In this document: positions 33,408 through 42,449 of the stretch, in pieces
Layout of the letters: every line of letters begins with the position of its first letter
How positions within the stretch are numbered: the stretch's first letter is position 1
Source of the DNA: Arthrobacter sp. ZGTC131
GTDB taxonomy: Bacteria; Actinomycetota; Actinomycetes; Actinomycetales; Micrococcaceae
Direction of reading: 5' to 3'
Assembly (NCBI RefSeq): GCF_002929275.1
Contig: NZ_PJIK01000001.1
Span: forward strand, 310,001 to 374,000
DNA: 64,000 nt
Notes under the pieces: model-generated
The model's input: only the letters and a program-made list of their open reading frames with translations
Told to the model about the DNA's origin: nothing
The model's database searches: none
Position numbers and translations under genes: made by a program

Positions 33408-34853
33408 GTGAGAAGAGAACCGATCGAACTGGCAGCTGTGGCAACCGCGGCGGTCCCCGGACTGAGCCCGACTGCCGTGAGTTCCGCACCGGATGATCCG
33501 GCGGACTTCGATTCGGCGCTCCTGCTCGACTCCGAAGGCAAGCGCTGGCGGGTCCGCTCGCCCCGCCATGCCGAGGCGAGCACACGCTTGGAAACTGAGT
33601 TCCTGGTGCTGCGGGCCTTCGCCCCGGCCATCCGGGCGGAGCTCCCCTTTCTGATGCCGACCGTGGCCGGGACAGTCCGCCAGCAGAATCTGAGCACCTT
33701 CGTGTACTCCCACCTCAACGGATCCACCCGCACCGTAGAGGAACTGACGGCGGGGTCCCAGAAGTTGGCGAAAGAAATCGGAACGGCCCTCGCCGCCATC
33801 CATGATCTGCCGCACGCCCTGGTAAGCAACGCCGACCTGCCGAGCTACACCCCCAACGAGTTCCGCCAGCGCAGGCTGAACGAGCTCGACATGGCCGCGA
33901 CAACGGGCAAGATCCCTCCCCTGCTTCTCCGTCGCTGGGAACACGCGATGGAAGACGTTTCCTTGTGGCGCTTCAATCCGTGCGTGGTCCACGGTGACCT
34001 GCACGAGGACAACCTGCTCGTCGAGGAGGACCGGGTTACCGCCGTCACCGGTTGGACCGACCTCCGAATCGGGGATCCCGCCGACGACCTTGCCTGGCTC
34101 GTCGCGTCCAACGAGCACGACTTCGTGGACGCGGTGGTGCGCCACTACACCGAACACCGCCGCGATGCGCCCGACAGTCATCTGCTCCGGCGGGCCGCGC
34201 TGTCCGCGGAATTCGCGCTGGCGCAGTATCTGGTGAAGGGTATTGCCGCCGCCGATGCCGAGATGATTTCCGAGGCGGAAGGCATGCTTGGCACCCTCGC
34301 GGACGATATCGCAGAGCACGGCGGGCAGCCCATCAGCGTGGAGCCCCTGCCGTCACCGGCGGCTGCCGCGGGTTCCGCAGCGCCGGGCTCGACGCCGCAG
34401 GGCTCAGCCGCGCCCGGCCAGGGCGCGGGCGGTACGGACTCGGACGCTGCAGTTTCGGATGGCATGGTTTCCCGCGGTCCGGTTTCGGTCGAACTGATTG
34501 CCGCGCCGGCGGCCACGGACGTCTCCGAGCCGATGCCGGCTGTGCACGTCATGCCCATCCCGGTGGTCGAGGACGCCGCCGCCGCACAGGGTGCTCCGGC
34601 CGCTGCAGACGGGCCTGGCGCCGTCGCCACGGGCGGCGCAGCGGACGCAGACGGCAGCGTGGACGCTCCGGACGCGGCGGGCGGCCCGGACTCCGAAGAC
34701 CACAGGCGCGACAGCGAGCGGGCCGCGCAGCCCAAGCCGCTTTCCGCCGACGACACCTCCACGGCTGCCATCAGCATCGTTGACGCCAAGCCGCTTTCCG
34801 CCGACGACACCTCCACGGCTGCCATCAGCATCGTTGACGCCAAGTCGCCCTGA
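33408..34853 (+). CDS. Aminoglycoside/macrolide phosphotransferase-like (kinase-fold) protein with low-complexity tail
   Basis: 481 aa. Residues 35-310 adopt the APH-type kinase fold: N-lobe WRVRSPRHAEASTRLETEFL, the catalytic loop CVVHGDLHEDNLL near residue 195, and the activation segment VTGWTDLRIGDPADDLAWL. In active APH/Mph enzymes the latter has Asp before Trp (DW); here it is Gly, so metal binding may be impaired. The C-terminal about 170 residues are Ala/Pro/Gly/Asp-rich and end in a perfect tandem duplication of 18 residues (34734-34841). Substrate unknown; resistance function is not supported. Faces the repair operon. Confidence 0.78.
   Translation: MRREPIELAAVATAAVPGLSPTAVSSAPDDPADFDSALLLDSEGKRWRVRSPRHAEASTRLETEFLVLRAFAPAIRAELPFLMPTVAGTVRQQNLSTFVYSHLNGSTRTVEELTAGSQKLAKEIGTALAAIHDLPHALVSNADLPSYTPNEFRQRRLNELDMAATTGKIPPLLLRRWEHAMEDVSLWRFNPCVVHGDLHEDNLLVEEDRVTAVTGWTDLRIGDPADDLAWLVASNEHDFVDAVVRHYTEHRRDAPDSHLLRRAALSAEFALAQYLVKGIAAADAEMISEAEGMLGTLADDIAEHGGQPISVEPLPSPAAAAGSAAPGSTPQGSAAPGQGAGGTDSDAAVSDGMVSRGPVSVELIAAPAATDVSEPMPAVHVMPIPVVEDAAAAQGAPAAADGPGAVATGGAADADGSVDAPDAAGGPDSEDHRRDSERAAQPKPLSADDTSTAAISIVDAKPLSADDTSTAAISIVDAKSP
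34734..34841 (+). repeat. Perfect 54-bp tandem duplication at the end of the kinase-like gene
   Basis: Two identical 54-bp units (34734-34787 and 34788-34841) encode KPLSADDTSTAAISIVDA twice, in frame, just before the last residues KSP. Zero differences implies a recent slippage or unequal crossing-over event. Confidence 0.92.
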
Positions 34854-34860
34854 CCCGAGG

Positions 34861-34951
34861 TCTCGGGGCTAAGTGCCTCAGGGTTAAGTGCCCCGGGCCT
34901 CAAGGCTATGTACCCCGGGCCTCAGGTCTCAGGGCTAAGTGCCCCGGGGCC
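34861..34951. repeat. Degenerate 22-bp direct repeats between the kinase-like gene and adnB
   Basis: Four units: 34861-34877 (partial), 34878-34899, 34900-34921 and 34929-34951, consensus TCAGGGCTAAGTGCCCCGGG plus CC. They fill the gap between the two convergent genes. No strong hairpin with T-run is obvious, although CCCCGGG cores are self-complementary. Confidence 0.7.
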
Positions 34952-35009
34952 GCAGGGCCTCAGGCGGGATGGTGTCGCGCCGTTGACGCCCGAGGCGTGA
35001 TCCCCGCAA

Positions 35010-38000
35010 CTAGCCCCGCGGTGACGCAAGGGCCGCCGCGACGATGCCCTCCAGCTCGGCCCCCGACGCCAGGTCGTGGGGGCGAACCACATGGTTTTCC
35101 GCGACATAGTAGAAGGCGGCCCGCACCTCATCCAGCGGCACGTCCTTGAGCCGAGCCCACGCCAGCCGATAGACAGCCAGCTGCACGCTCTTCGTTTTCA
35201 GCTGCCCGGCGGACGGCCGCCTGCCGGTCTTCCAGTCCACGAGGTCCCAGCAGCCGTCGGCATCGCGGAACACCGCGTCAATACGTCCGCGGACCACCAC
35301 GTCACCGATCCGGGTTTCGACCGGCACCTCGACGTGGGCCGGCGACCGGTGCGCCCAGGGGGATTCCCTGAAGGTGGCCACCATGTCCTCAAGGCCGTAG
35401 GCCTCGTCAATGTGGTTGTCGGATCCGGGTGCTTCGTCCAGGTCCAGCATGCCTGCCGTTCCGAAGTACTCCTCGACCCAGGCATGGAACGCCGTCCCCT
35501 TGCGGGCGGACATCCCCGGTTCGCGCGGGACGGGTCTCCTGAGGCGCTGCAGGACAGCCCCCGGGTCCTCCCCGAGGTCAACGAGGGTGGACGCGGATAT
35601 GTGCCCTGGCAAGTGGACGTCCCGGCTTTGCGCACGGCGGGCGCGGCGCTCCAGGAGCAGGGCAGCCTCCCGTGCCCACCCGGCAGCGTGAGGGCGGAGC
35701 GGCGTTCGTGGCTGGCCTGCGGGGTCCGGCTGCTCCGCCTGCCCGTCAAAGATCCACTCCTGGAGGCCCGCAATTTCGGCGCGCAACCGGCTCGCGGCGG
35801 AGTCCATGGCCTCCCGCCGCCCGGGTACCAGCCGGAGCCTTTTGCCGGTGCGCGGGTCAACAGGGCCTTCGAGGGGATCGTACGGCCAGGTGGCGACTTC
35901 GAGGTCCCGGGTCAGGGGGCTCTCCTCCGGAAGTGACACCTCGTCCACAGAGTCGGGGTGGATCTCTGCTGCGGCGGCGCGGGCCGGGAGTGTGCCGTCG
36001 GCTGTTCCGATCCCGGCGAGCGGTCCCAGCTCAGCGAGGAACGGCGACATCTCGGCCATTCCGCCGCGGCCGCCGACCCACGCACCGCTGGACACCCACA
36101 GCACGTGTTTGGCCCTCGTGTACGCAACATAGGCCAGCCGCCGTTCCTCGGCCTCGCCGTGGGCCTGGACGGCGCCCTTGAAGTCCTTCTCGGCGTCCAG
36201 CCACCCCTTCTGGTCCGGCTGGTCGAGGTCCCATTGCGGAAGGTCTGCCCTGTCGCCGCGGAGCGGCCAGGGCAGCGCGGCAGAACCGCTGCTCCACCGG
36301 GAATCACGGCTGCTGGGGAAGGCCCCGCCGTTGAGACCAGGAACGAAGACCACATCCCATTCGAGGCCTTTGGATGCGTGCACCGTCAACAGCTGGACAG
36401 CTTCATGGTTGACGTCTGCCGGCGGAACGTCGAGGCCACCTTCCTCGGCGGCTGCGGCTTCGAGCCAGGAGAGGAACGCGAGGACGTCCACGCGGTGGGA
36501 TGTCTGCAGGAATCCGGCAGCCGCATCCTGGAACGCATCCAGGTTCCTGCGCGCCTGATGGATGCTGAACCCGGGGCGCGCGGCAACCTCGATGTCGAGC
36601 AGCATGGCCCGCTCCACCTCGCCCAGGAGGGTGGTCAGGTCCTCCCCCAAGAGTCCGCGCAGTTGCCGGAGTTCCGTGCCGAGCCTGTGGAGCCGTTCCC
36701 GGGCGGGGGCTGTCAGCGTGCGGCCGTGCGCCGACGTCCAGCCCTCGCTGGGCAGCCAGTCCAGTGCTTCCACAAGGCTGGACGCGTCGGTAAGGTCCCC
36801 CTCGATGACGACGTCGGCGGGCGGCTCGTCGCTCCCGCCCGCACCCGCCGCATCGGCCGCGCTCTGCCCGCGGCGCCGCGCCAGAAACGTCGACCAGTCT
36901 CGAAACGCCATGAGGTCGGCGGTGCCGATCCGCCACCGTGCACCGGCGAGCAGGCGCATCAGGGAATCCGACCGGCCGGGGTCAGCGAGGACCCGGAGCG
37001 TCGATACCAGGTCCACGATTTCAGGTGTGTCCAGCAGGCCGCCGAGGCCCACGATTTCGTAGGGAATCCCCCGGGCCTCAAACTCCCGCCGGATGCACTC
37101 CATCTGGGCCCGCCGGCGGCACAGCACGGCCATGGCTGGCGGCACAGGTGAGGCAGTTGATGACTGCTCGAAGTCGGTGACCCGGTATTTCAGCAGGTCC
37201 CGCGCGATGGCGGCGGCCTCATCCTCATCCGTGGCGAAGCGTCCAAGGATCACCCGGCCCTGAACGGCAGCCGGACTGGGCTGCAGGGGCGGCACCTCGA
37301 CGGACGCGGCGGTCGCACGTTCCCCGGCGGGACCCGCCTGAGCTGCAGCGGCGCTCAACGGAGCCGAAATGACATTGGCCGCCGCCAGGATGTTGCGCCC
37401 GTTCCGCCAGGCGGTGGTCAGGTAAGAGGTCGGGGCCGGGCTAAACCGGGCCTGCCCTTCGGCACCATCATCCACCCGGACGGGGAATTCGCTGACAAAG
37501 TGGAACAGTTGGCCGGCGGACGCACCGCGGAAGCCGTAGATGGACTGGTTGGGGTCGCCCACAGCTGTGACGGCGTGGCCGTCTCCGAACAGCCTGGAGA
37601 AGAGGACCAGCTGCGCGTGGGACGTGTCCTGGAACTCGTCCAGGAGCACCACCTTGTAGCGCTGGCGTTCCATCTCCGCGGCGAGGGGAATCTCACGGGC
37701 CACCCTGGCGGCGAGAGCCACGAGGTCGCCGAAGTCGAGGGCGCCCCGGGCCCTTTTGGCCTCGGAGTACCGGCCCACGAGTTCTGCGACGCTCGCCCGG
37801 GTTCGGAGCATGGCACCGAGCTCCCCGGCCGCCTGGCTGGGGTTCTTCTTCGCCTCTGCCACGTAGGGCAGGGCGTCGAATTCGGCCAGCCGCTGCATGA
37901 GCCAGTCGTGAACCTCGGCCGGGTCCTGGAGGTGCTCTGCGCACTCGCCGGCGAGCTGGATGACGGCCTTGACGAGTGTTGATTTGGCCACCCGGAAATG

Positions 38001-38519
38001 CGCATAGTCGCCGTCGAACGCCTCGACGACCTCGCTTGCCAGCTGCCAGGCCTGGGCCCCGCCCAGCAGGACGACGTCACGTTCGATGCCAAGCCGGAGC
38101 CCGTAGTCGGACACGATGCCGCTGGCAAACGAGTGGTACGTGGAGACTTTGGGTTCCAGCGCATCGGCGCTGAGCAGGCCGGCGGGAAACACCGCGTTAC
38201 CGGCATCGGCATCCGCGATCCGCTGCAGCGCCGCCAGCTTGGCGCGGATGCGGCTTGCCAGTTCGCCGGCGGCTTTCCGTGTGAAGGTGACACCGAGGAC
38301 CTCCTCGGGCTTGACCCAGCCATTGGCGACCAACCACACAACGCGGTCGGCCATGGTGGCAGTCTTGCCTGAGCCCGCACCGGCAATAACGAGCCGGGGG
38401 GTCAGCGGCGAGGAGATGATGGCTGACTGTTCTGCGGTGGGCACGTTCTTCTCGCCGAGCAGGACGGACAGCTCTTCGGGACTGAACCTTGGTGCAGGGA
38501 GATCCGCGGGGCGACTCAT
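35010..38519 (-). CDS. adnB: AdnB subunit of the AdnAB helicase-nuclease
   Basis: 1169 aa. N-terminal UvrD-like motor with Walker A VIAGAGSGKTATMADR near residue 40, motif II VVLLDEFQDTSHAQLVLF, motif III AVGDPNQSIYGFRGASAG, motif V LLTVHASKGLEWDVVFVPGL and motif VI RLAYVAYTRAKHVLWV. The C-terminal RecB-type nuclease has RGRIDAVFRDADGCWDLVDW followed by KTGRRP, giving the D-(x)n-D-x-K set. AdnAB resects double-strand breaks and replaces RecBCD in actinobacteria. The ATG at 38519 overlaps the adnA stop (ATGA). A longer reading to 38555 would lie inside adnA. Confidence 0.93.
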   Translation of the reverse strand: MSRPADLPAPRFSPEELSVLLGEKNVPTAEQSAIISSPLTPRLVIAGAGSGKTATMADRVVWLVANGWVKPEEVLGVTFTRKAAGELASRIRAKLAALQRIADADAGNAVFPAGLLSADALEPKVSTYHSFASGIVSDYGLRLGIERDVVLLGGAQAWQLASEVVEAFDGDYAHFRVAKSTLVKAVIQLAGECAEHLQDPAEVHDWLMQRLAEFDALPYVAEAKKNPSQAAGELGAMLRTRASVAELVGRYSEAKRARGALDFGDLVALAARVAREIPLAAEMERQRYKVVLLDEFQDTSHAQLVLFSRLFGDGHAVTAVGDPNQSIYGFRGASAGQLFHFVSEFPVRVDDGAEGQARFSPAPTSYLTTAWRNGRNILAAANVISAPLSAAAAQAGPAGERATAASVEVPPLQPSPAAVQGRVILGRFATDEDEAAAIARDLLKYRVTDFEQSSTASPVPPAMAVLCRRRAQMECIRREFEARGIPYEIVGLGGLLDTPEIVDLVSTLRVLADPGRSDSLMRLLAGARWRIGTADLMAFRDWSTFLARRRGQSAADAAGAGGSDEPPADVVIEGDLTDASSLVEALDWLPSEGWTSAHGRTLTAPARERLHRLGTELRQLRGLLGEDLTTLLGEVERAMLLDIEVAARPGFSIHQARRNLDAFQDAAAGFLQTSHRVDVLAFLSWLEAAAAEEGGLDVPPADVNHEAVQLLTVHASKGLEWDVVFVPGLNGGAFPSSRDSRWSSGSAALPWPLRGDRADLPQWDLDQPDQKGWLDAEKDFKGAVQAHGEAEERRLAYVAYTRAKHVLWVSSGAWVGGRGGMAEMSPFLAELGPLAGIGTADGTLPARAAAAEIHPDSVDEVSLPEESPLTRDLEVATWPYDPLEGPVDPRTGKRLRLVPGRREAMDSAASRLRAEIAGLQEWIFDGQAEQPDPAGQPRTPLRPHAAGWAREAALLLERRARRAQSRDVHLPGHISASTLVDLGEDPGAVLQRLRRPVPREPGMSARKGTAFHAWVEEYFGTAGMLDLDEAPGSDNHIDEAYGLEDMVATFRESPWAHRSPAHVEVPVETRIGDVVVRGRIDAVFRDADGCWDLVDWKTGRRPSAGQLKTKSVQLAVYRLAWARLKDVPLDEVRAAFYYVAENHVVRPHDLASGAELEGIVAAALASPRG

Positions 38520-41500
38520 TCGGTAACCTGCTTTCCGCGGGCGCACAAGGGGCATACTTCCGGCAGGCGGCAGCCGTGGCCGCCGAATCCGCTCTTGGCG
38601 GGATCATGCCTGGCTTCGAACTCATGGCCGGACATCACGTCGGCCGCCTCCTTGACCATGTCCAATGCCCAGTTCTCCCCCGGATCGAGGGGATCCTGGT
38701 GCTGGACGCCCGGATTCTTGGCGGTGGTTCCCAGCTGGGCGAGCACGGCGCCGCCTGGCTGTACGTCCCCGGGAACACCCTCGGAACCGCTGAAGCCTCC
38801 GGCGAGGACCGCGGCCTGGTAAGCGCCAAGCTGCGGATGCCGGCCCAGATCACCCTTACCGGGCTGCCTCTTCCCTGTTTTGAGGTCGACGATCACCAGC
38901 CGTCCGTGGGGGTCAATCTCCAGCCGGTCCACCTGGCCCCGCAGGACAGCGGAACGGGGCGCTTCACTTATGGCGCCGTCCGGCAGCGGATCGGCGGCCG
39001 GTTCGGGCAGCTGCACTTCAAAGTCCTGCTCCACGCCGACCAGGCGCCTGCCCTCGCTGCGCATGACAAGGATGTACTGCGCCAGTTTCCGCACCATGGT
39101 TTCGGCCCGCCGGAAGTCCAGCTTTCCCTCCCAGTTGTCTTTCATACCGAGGGACGGCCAACGCCTGACGAGCTCGGCGAGGTACTCGGCCCCGGAGGCG
39201 TCAGGCAGATCCTGGGCGATCGCGTGCACCAGGGTTCCCAGGCTCCTCGCGAAATCTGTGGCCGCCTCACCGCCTGCAGCCTGGATGAACCAGTCCAGGG
39301 GCGACTTCTGGACGGACTCCACCTTGGAGGGCGAGACGTAGACAGTTCCCCCGGGAGGCACCACGCGTTCTTCCGAGGACAGCGGGGCCAGCCCCCACCA
39401 CGTGTCCGGGTGCGCTCCGGGAACGGGCGGATCCACCGTTGCCAGGCGGGCCAGGACACGGACAGCCTCGTCCGACTCTGCCGCAGCCCGGTCGGCCAGT
39501 TGCGCGTGCTGGCGCAGTTCGGCGACGAGTGCCCTGAGGGTCAAAGGCCTCTCCACCGGCGTGAATCCTCGCGCGTCCCGGTCCGGTGTCAGCGGGGCCA
39601 CGTAGTCCAGGAATGAGGACGGCTGTTCGTCTTCCGAAGCCACGGCTGTGCAGATCAGCACTTCCCTCGCCCGGGACACCGCGGTCGAGAAACTCCGGAG
39701 TTCGTCGTACCGGATCTCGCGCAATCGGCTGAGCGGGCCCCGCTGGAGGGCGGACTCCACCCCGTGTTCCACGGCATCGGCGAAGAGCGTGCTCCCCAGC
39801 AGCTCCCCGCGGAGCCGCGTGTTCGGCCAGACGCCCTCCTGGAGTCCAGCAACGATGACGAAGGGCCATTCCCGTCCGGCGGCGCTGGCGGGCGTCATGA
39901 GTTCGACGGCGTCGTCCACCTGTGCCCGGGCCGCCAGCGTGTCCATGGGAAGCTCCTGGTTGAGCAGGTACTCAAGGAACTGGTCCGGCCCGGACCCTGG
40001 CATCTGGTCAACGTACCGCTCGGCGGTGTGGAACAGGGCCATCATGGCGTCGAGGTCACGGTCCGCCCTTGACCCCACCAGCCCTCCCGACAGTGCGGCG
40101 GCGGTCCAGCTTCCGGCAAGACCGGTCGAATGCCACAGGGCCCAGAGGACGGTTTCGGCGTTGGCGCCGGCCGCGGTGGTGGCCTTCCGGCCGGCCTGGA
40201 TCATCCGGGCAACGCGACGCGCTGAACGTCCCTCGATCCCCAGGGAACCAAGGGCACCGGGCTCGAGGAGTGCCTCCACGAGCAGTGCATCGCTGGAGCG
40301 TCCGCCGCCGCCCAGGATCTCCTCGCGGCGCAACGACTGGCGCAGCCTGCGCAGTTCAAGGGATGTGGCTCCGCCGATCCTGGACGTCAGCAGCGCGACG
40401 GCGGATTCCGGCGTCAGGACGTCCGGATCGAGGACCACGGCATAGGCGTCAAGCAACGGACGGACGGCCACTTCGTCGCGGACAGCGGACTCCGCCACGG
40501 GAATCCGCACCGGGATTCCCTGGCCCGACAGGTAGCGCTGCAGCTGGCTCAGTTGGCCGCCATTCCGGACGATCACCGCCATGTCCGCCAGTTCACGGCC
40601 GTCATTCACCTGGGCTTCAAGGATCCGCTGTGCGACGTAGCGCAGCTCATGGACGGCCGACGGCAGCAGGTGCGCCTCGACGAACCCGCCGGAGCCACCG
40701 GAAAAACCGGCGTCTTCGGCGGGACGGGCGCCTGTTTCACCGGTGGAGGGCAGAGCGTGAACGTGGTGGTCGGGCGTGGGTTCAGTGGGAAACTGCTCGA
40801 GCCGGCGGGCGAGTTTCCCGCCGGCTCGCAGGGAGATCCGGTCCGCGACGCCGAGCCAGGCCTGCGCGACGGCAGGCCGATGCCGGTGGGCGTACCGCAG
40901 CGGCCTCTCGAGAACGTCTTGGCCGTCCCCTCCCAGCAGCCGGGGAAGCTCGGCGACGAGATCCGGACGGGCGCCCCTGAAGCCTTGGACAACCGTGTCC
41001 GGGGAAGACGCCACGAAGACGTCCTTGCCCGCGGCGATGTCAGCCAGCAGCTCAAAGACCGCCGGGTTGGCCTCGTGGATGTCATCAACAAGGATCAGCT
41101 GGAGGCGTTCGCGTTCCGCGGCCAGGAAATCCGGCGAATCCTGGAAAAGCTGCCGCGCGGCCGTGATGATGCCGGCGGGATCGAAGGCCTCGGGCATGCG
41201 CAGATCCAGGACGTCACGATATTCGGCGTACAGGGCGGCCGCGGCGATCCAATCGGGGCGGCCGCATTCTTGCCCCAGGTCCGCGAGGTCCTCGGCCGTC
41301 CGGCCGGATTCGATGATCCGATCAAAAAGCTGCCGGACTTCCTGCCGGAAGCCGCGGGTGGGCAGCGCGGCATCGAGATCGGCCGGCCACGGCAGTCCCA
41401 GGCCCGGAAGTGCATGACCGTCCAGCAACTCCTTGATGATGAGGTCCTGTTCGGGACCGGAGAGGAGGCGGGGCGCCCGGGGCAGCGGCAGGATTCCTTC

Positions 41501-41926
41501 CGCCTTGGCCCGCCTGATGAGGTCGAAGGCATAGGACGCCCAGGTACGGGCCGGCGTGGTGCTTAGGCTCCGGTTCAGCCGTGCCGTGAACCGGTCCCGC
41601 AGGGTGTCCGCCGCCAGCCTGCCGGGCGCAAGAATGAGGATCCGTTCGGGATCAACCGAGTGCGCCTCGACCCTGCGGACGGCCGCCTCTATCAGGACGG
41701 TCGACTTGCCGGTGCCCGGCGCTCCGGGCACGAGCACCGGGCCTGCTCCGCGGGGGACGTCGACGGCGGCGAGCTGGTCCGCCGACAGTGCCGGCACGAA
41801 GTTGTGGACCTGGCGCGGCGGCAGAAGCCGAAGTCCAGATCCCGGCGATTTCGGAGCGTTGGCGTACTGATCATGGCGCCCGGTGGTGGCGGAGAAGGAT
41901 TCGGACTGGGTGATTGTTGCGGTCAC
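38516..41926 (-). CDS. adnA: AdnA subunit of the AdnAB helicase-nuclease
   Basis: 1136 aa. Walker A LVPGAPGTGKSTVLIEAA near residue 70, motif II QLILVDDIHEANPAVF, then the motor core with FVIVAGLQEGVWPNTRLRGE. The C-terminal nuclease domain holds RGQVDRLEIDPHGRLVIVDL and KTGKRQ. A CX5CX2C cluster ends the protein (GCRLPEVCPLC); the fourth cysteine, expected earlier in a xCPLRWF-like segment, reads KSPLDWF, so an Fe-S cluster of the AddB type may be incomplete. GTG 41926 overlaps the stop of the alkyltransferase-like gene, and adnB overlaps its 3' end, so all three are coupled. Confidence 0.92.
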   Translation of the reverse strand: MTATITQSESFSATTGRHDQYANAPKSPGSGLRLLPPRQVHNFVPALSADQLAAVDVPRGAGPVLVPGAPGTGKSTVLIEAAVRRVEAHSVDPERILILAPGRLAADTLRDRFTARLNRSLSTTPARTWASYAFDLIRRAKAEGILPLPRAPRLLSGPEQDLIIKELLDGHALPGLGLPWPADLDAALPTRGFRQEVRQLFDRIIESGRTAEDLADLGQECGRPDWIAAAALYAEYRDVLDLRMPEAFDPAGIITAARQLFQDSPDFLAAERERLQLILVDDIHEANPAVFELLADIAAGKDVFVASSPDTVVQGFRGARPDLVAELPRLLGGDGQDVLERPLRYAHRHRPAVAQAWLGVADRISLRAGGKLARRLEQFPTEPTPDHHVHALPSTGETGARPAEDAGFSGGSGGFVEAHLLPSAVHELRYVAQRILEAQVNDGRELADMAVIVRNGGQLSQLQRYLSGQGIPVRIPVAESAVRDEVAVRPLLDAYAVVLDPDVLTPESAVALLTSRIGGATSLELRRLRQSLRREEILGGGGRSSDALLVEALLEPGALGSLGIEGRSARRVARMIQAGRKATTAAGANAETVLWALWHSTGLAGSWTAAALSGGLVGSRADRDLDAMMALFHTAERYVDQMPGSGPDQFLEYLLNQELPMDTLAARAQVDDAVELMTPASAAGREWPFVIVAGLQEGVWPNTRLRGELLGSTLFADAVEHGVESALQRGPLSRLREIRYDELRSFSTAVSRAREVLICTAVASEDEQPSSFLDYVAPLTPDRDARGFTPVERPLTLRALVAELRQHAQLADRAAAESDEAVRVLARLATVDPPVPGAHPDTWWGLAPLSSEERVVPPGGTVYVSPSKVESVQKSPLDWFIQAAGGEAATDFARSLGTLVHAIAQDLPDASGAEYLAELVRRWPSLGMKDNWEGKLDFRRAETMVRKLAQYILVMRSEGRRLVGVEQDFEVQLPEPAADPLPDGAISEAPRSAVLRGQVDRLEIDPHGRLVIVDLKTGKRQPGKGDLGRHPQLGAYQAAVLAGGFSGSEGVPGDVQPGGAVLAQLGTTAKNPGVQHQDPLDPGENWALDMVKEAADVMSGHEFEARHDPAKSGFGGHGCRLPEVCPLCARGKQVTE

Positions 41927-42339
41927 TCAGACATTCCATCATCCGGCACTGACAATTTACGCAGCGACGCTTCCAGCCGCTCAGCGATGGCGTCCAGGGC
42001 AGCGAAGTCAGCGTCGGAGGGTGACCATCGTGCCGCCGTCAGGTCAACCCGCCAGCGGCCGTCGCCCGTCCGTGCGAACCGGAGGAATTCGCCGCGCAAC
42101 GGAGTCTCCTCCCGCAGGTAGAACTGCAGGGCCTCGGCTTCCAATCCCTCCGGCGCCAGCCCGTTGGCTCTGAGCACCCGCCACCACGGGACACCGCTGC
42201 CGTAGTGGCTCATGACCGAGCCCACCTGGCGCGGACCGCCGGACCCAAGCAGTTCGGAGACGTCCCCGTATGCCACCGCCGAACCTGCGGGGATGAGCTC
42301 AACGACAGCCAGCACCGCCTCCACATACTCCGTCCGCAT
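41923..42339 (-). CDS. Alkyltransferase-like (ATL) DNA-binding protein, MGMT family
   Basis: 138 aa, matching the C-terminal domain of O6-alkylguanine DNA alkyltransferases. The DNA-binding helix-turn-helix is GSAVAYGDVSELLGSGGPRQ and the Asn hinge region is replaced by GSVMSHYGSG. The active site, PCHR in MGMT, is PWWR (VPWWRVLRANGLAP), so the Cys acceptor is lost. ATL proteins with PWHR bind O6-alkylguanine and hand it to excision repair. First gene of the operon with adnA and adnB: the adnA GTG overlaps its stop. Divergent from the exonuclease gene. Confidence 0.88.
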   Translation of the reverse strand: MRTEYVEAVLAVVELIPAGSAVAYGDVSELLGSGGPRQVGSVMSHYGSGVPWWRVLRANGLAPEGLEAEALQFYLREETPLRGEFLRFARTGDGRWRVDLTAARWSPSDADFAALDAIAERLEASLRKLSVPDDGMSE

Positions 42340-42437
42340 GGTCCCAGACTATCGGCCGGCCGCCGGCGCTCCGGACCCTTCCCGACTGACTTGCCGACAG
42401 GCCCGGGGCGTGCGCCAAAACTGTCGGTGCCACCGGG

Positions 42438-42443
42438 TAGCGT
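42438..42443 (+). promoter_or_regulatory. -10 box TAGCGT of the exonuclease gene, probable leaderless start
   Basis: TAGCGT-GGACGC-ATG, with the ATG at 42450. Same hexamer and spacing as before the photolyase gene at 20232. No Shine-Dalgarno. Confidence 0.5.
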
Positions 42444-42449
42444 GGACGC

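Noticed and set aside
33408-34853. Macrolide or aminoglycoside resistance gene
   Set aside because: The fold is shared, but the metal-binding Asp is Gly and the context is repair and NAD turnover, not resistance.
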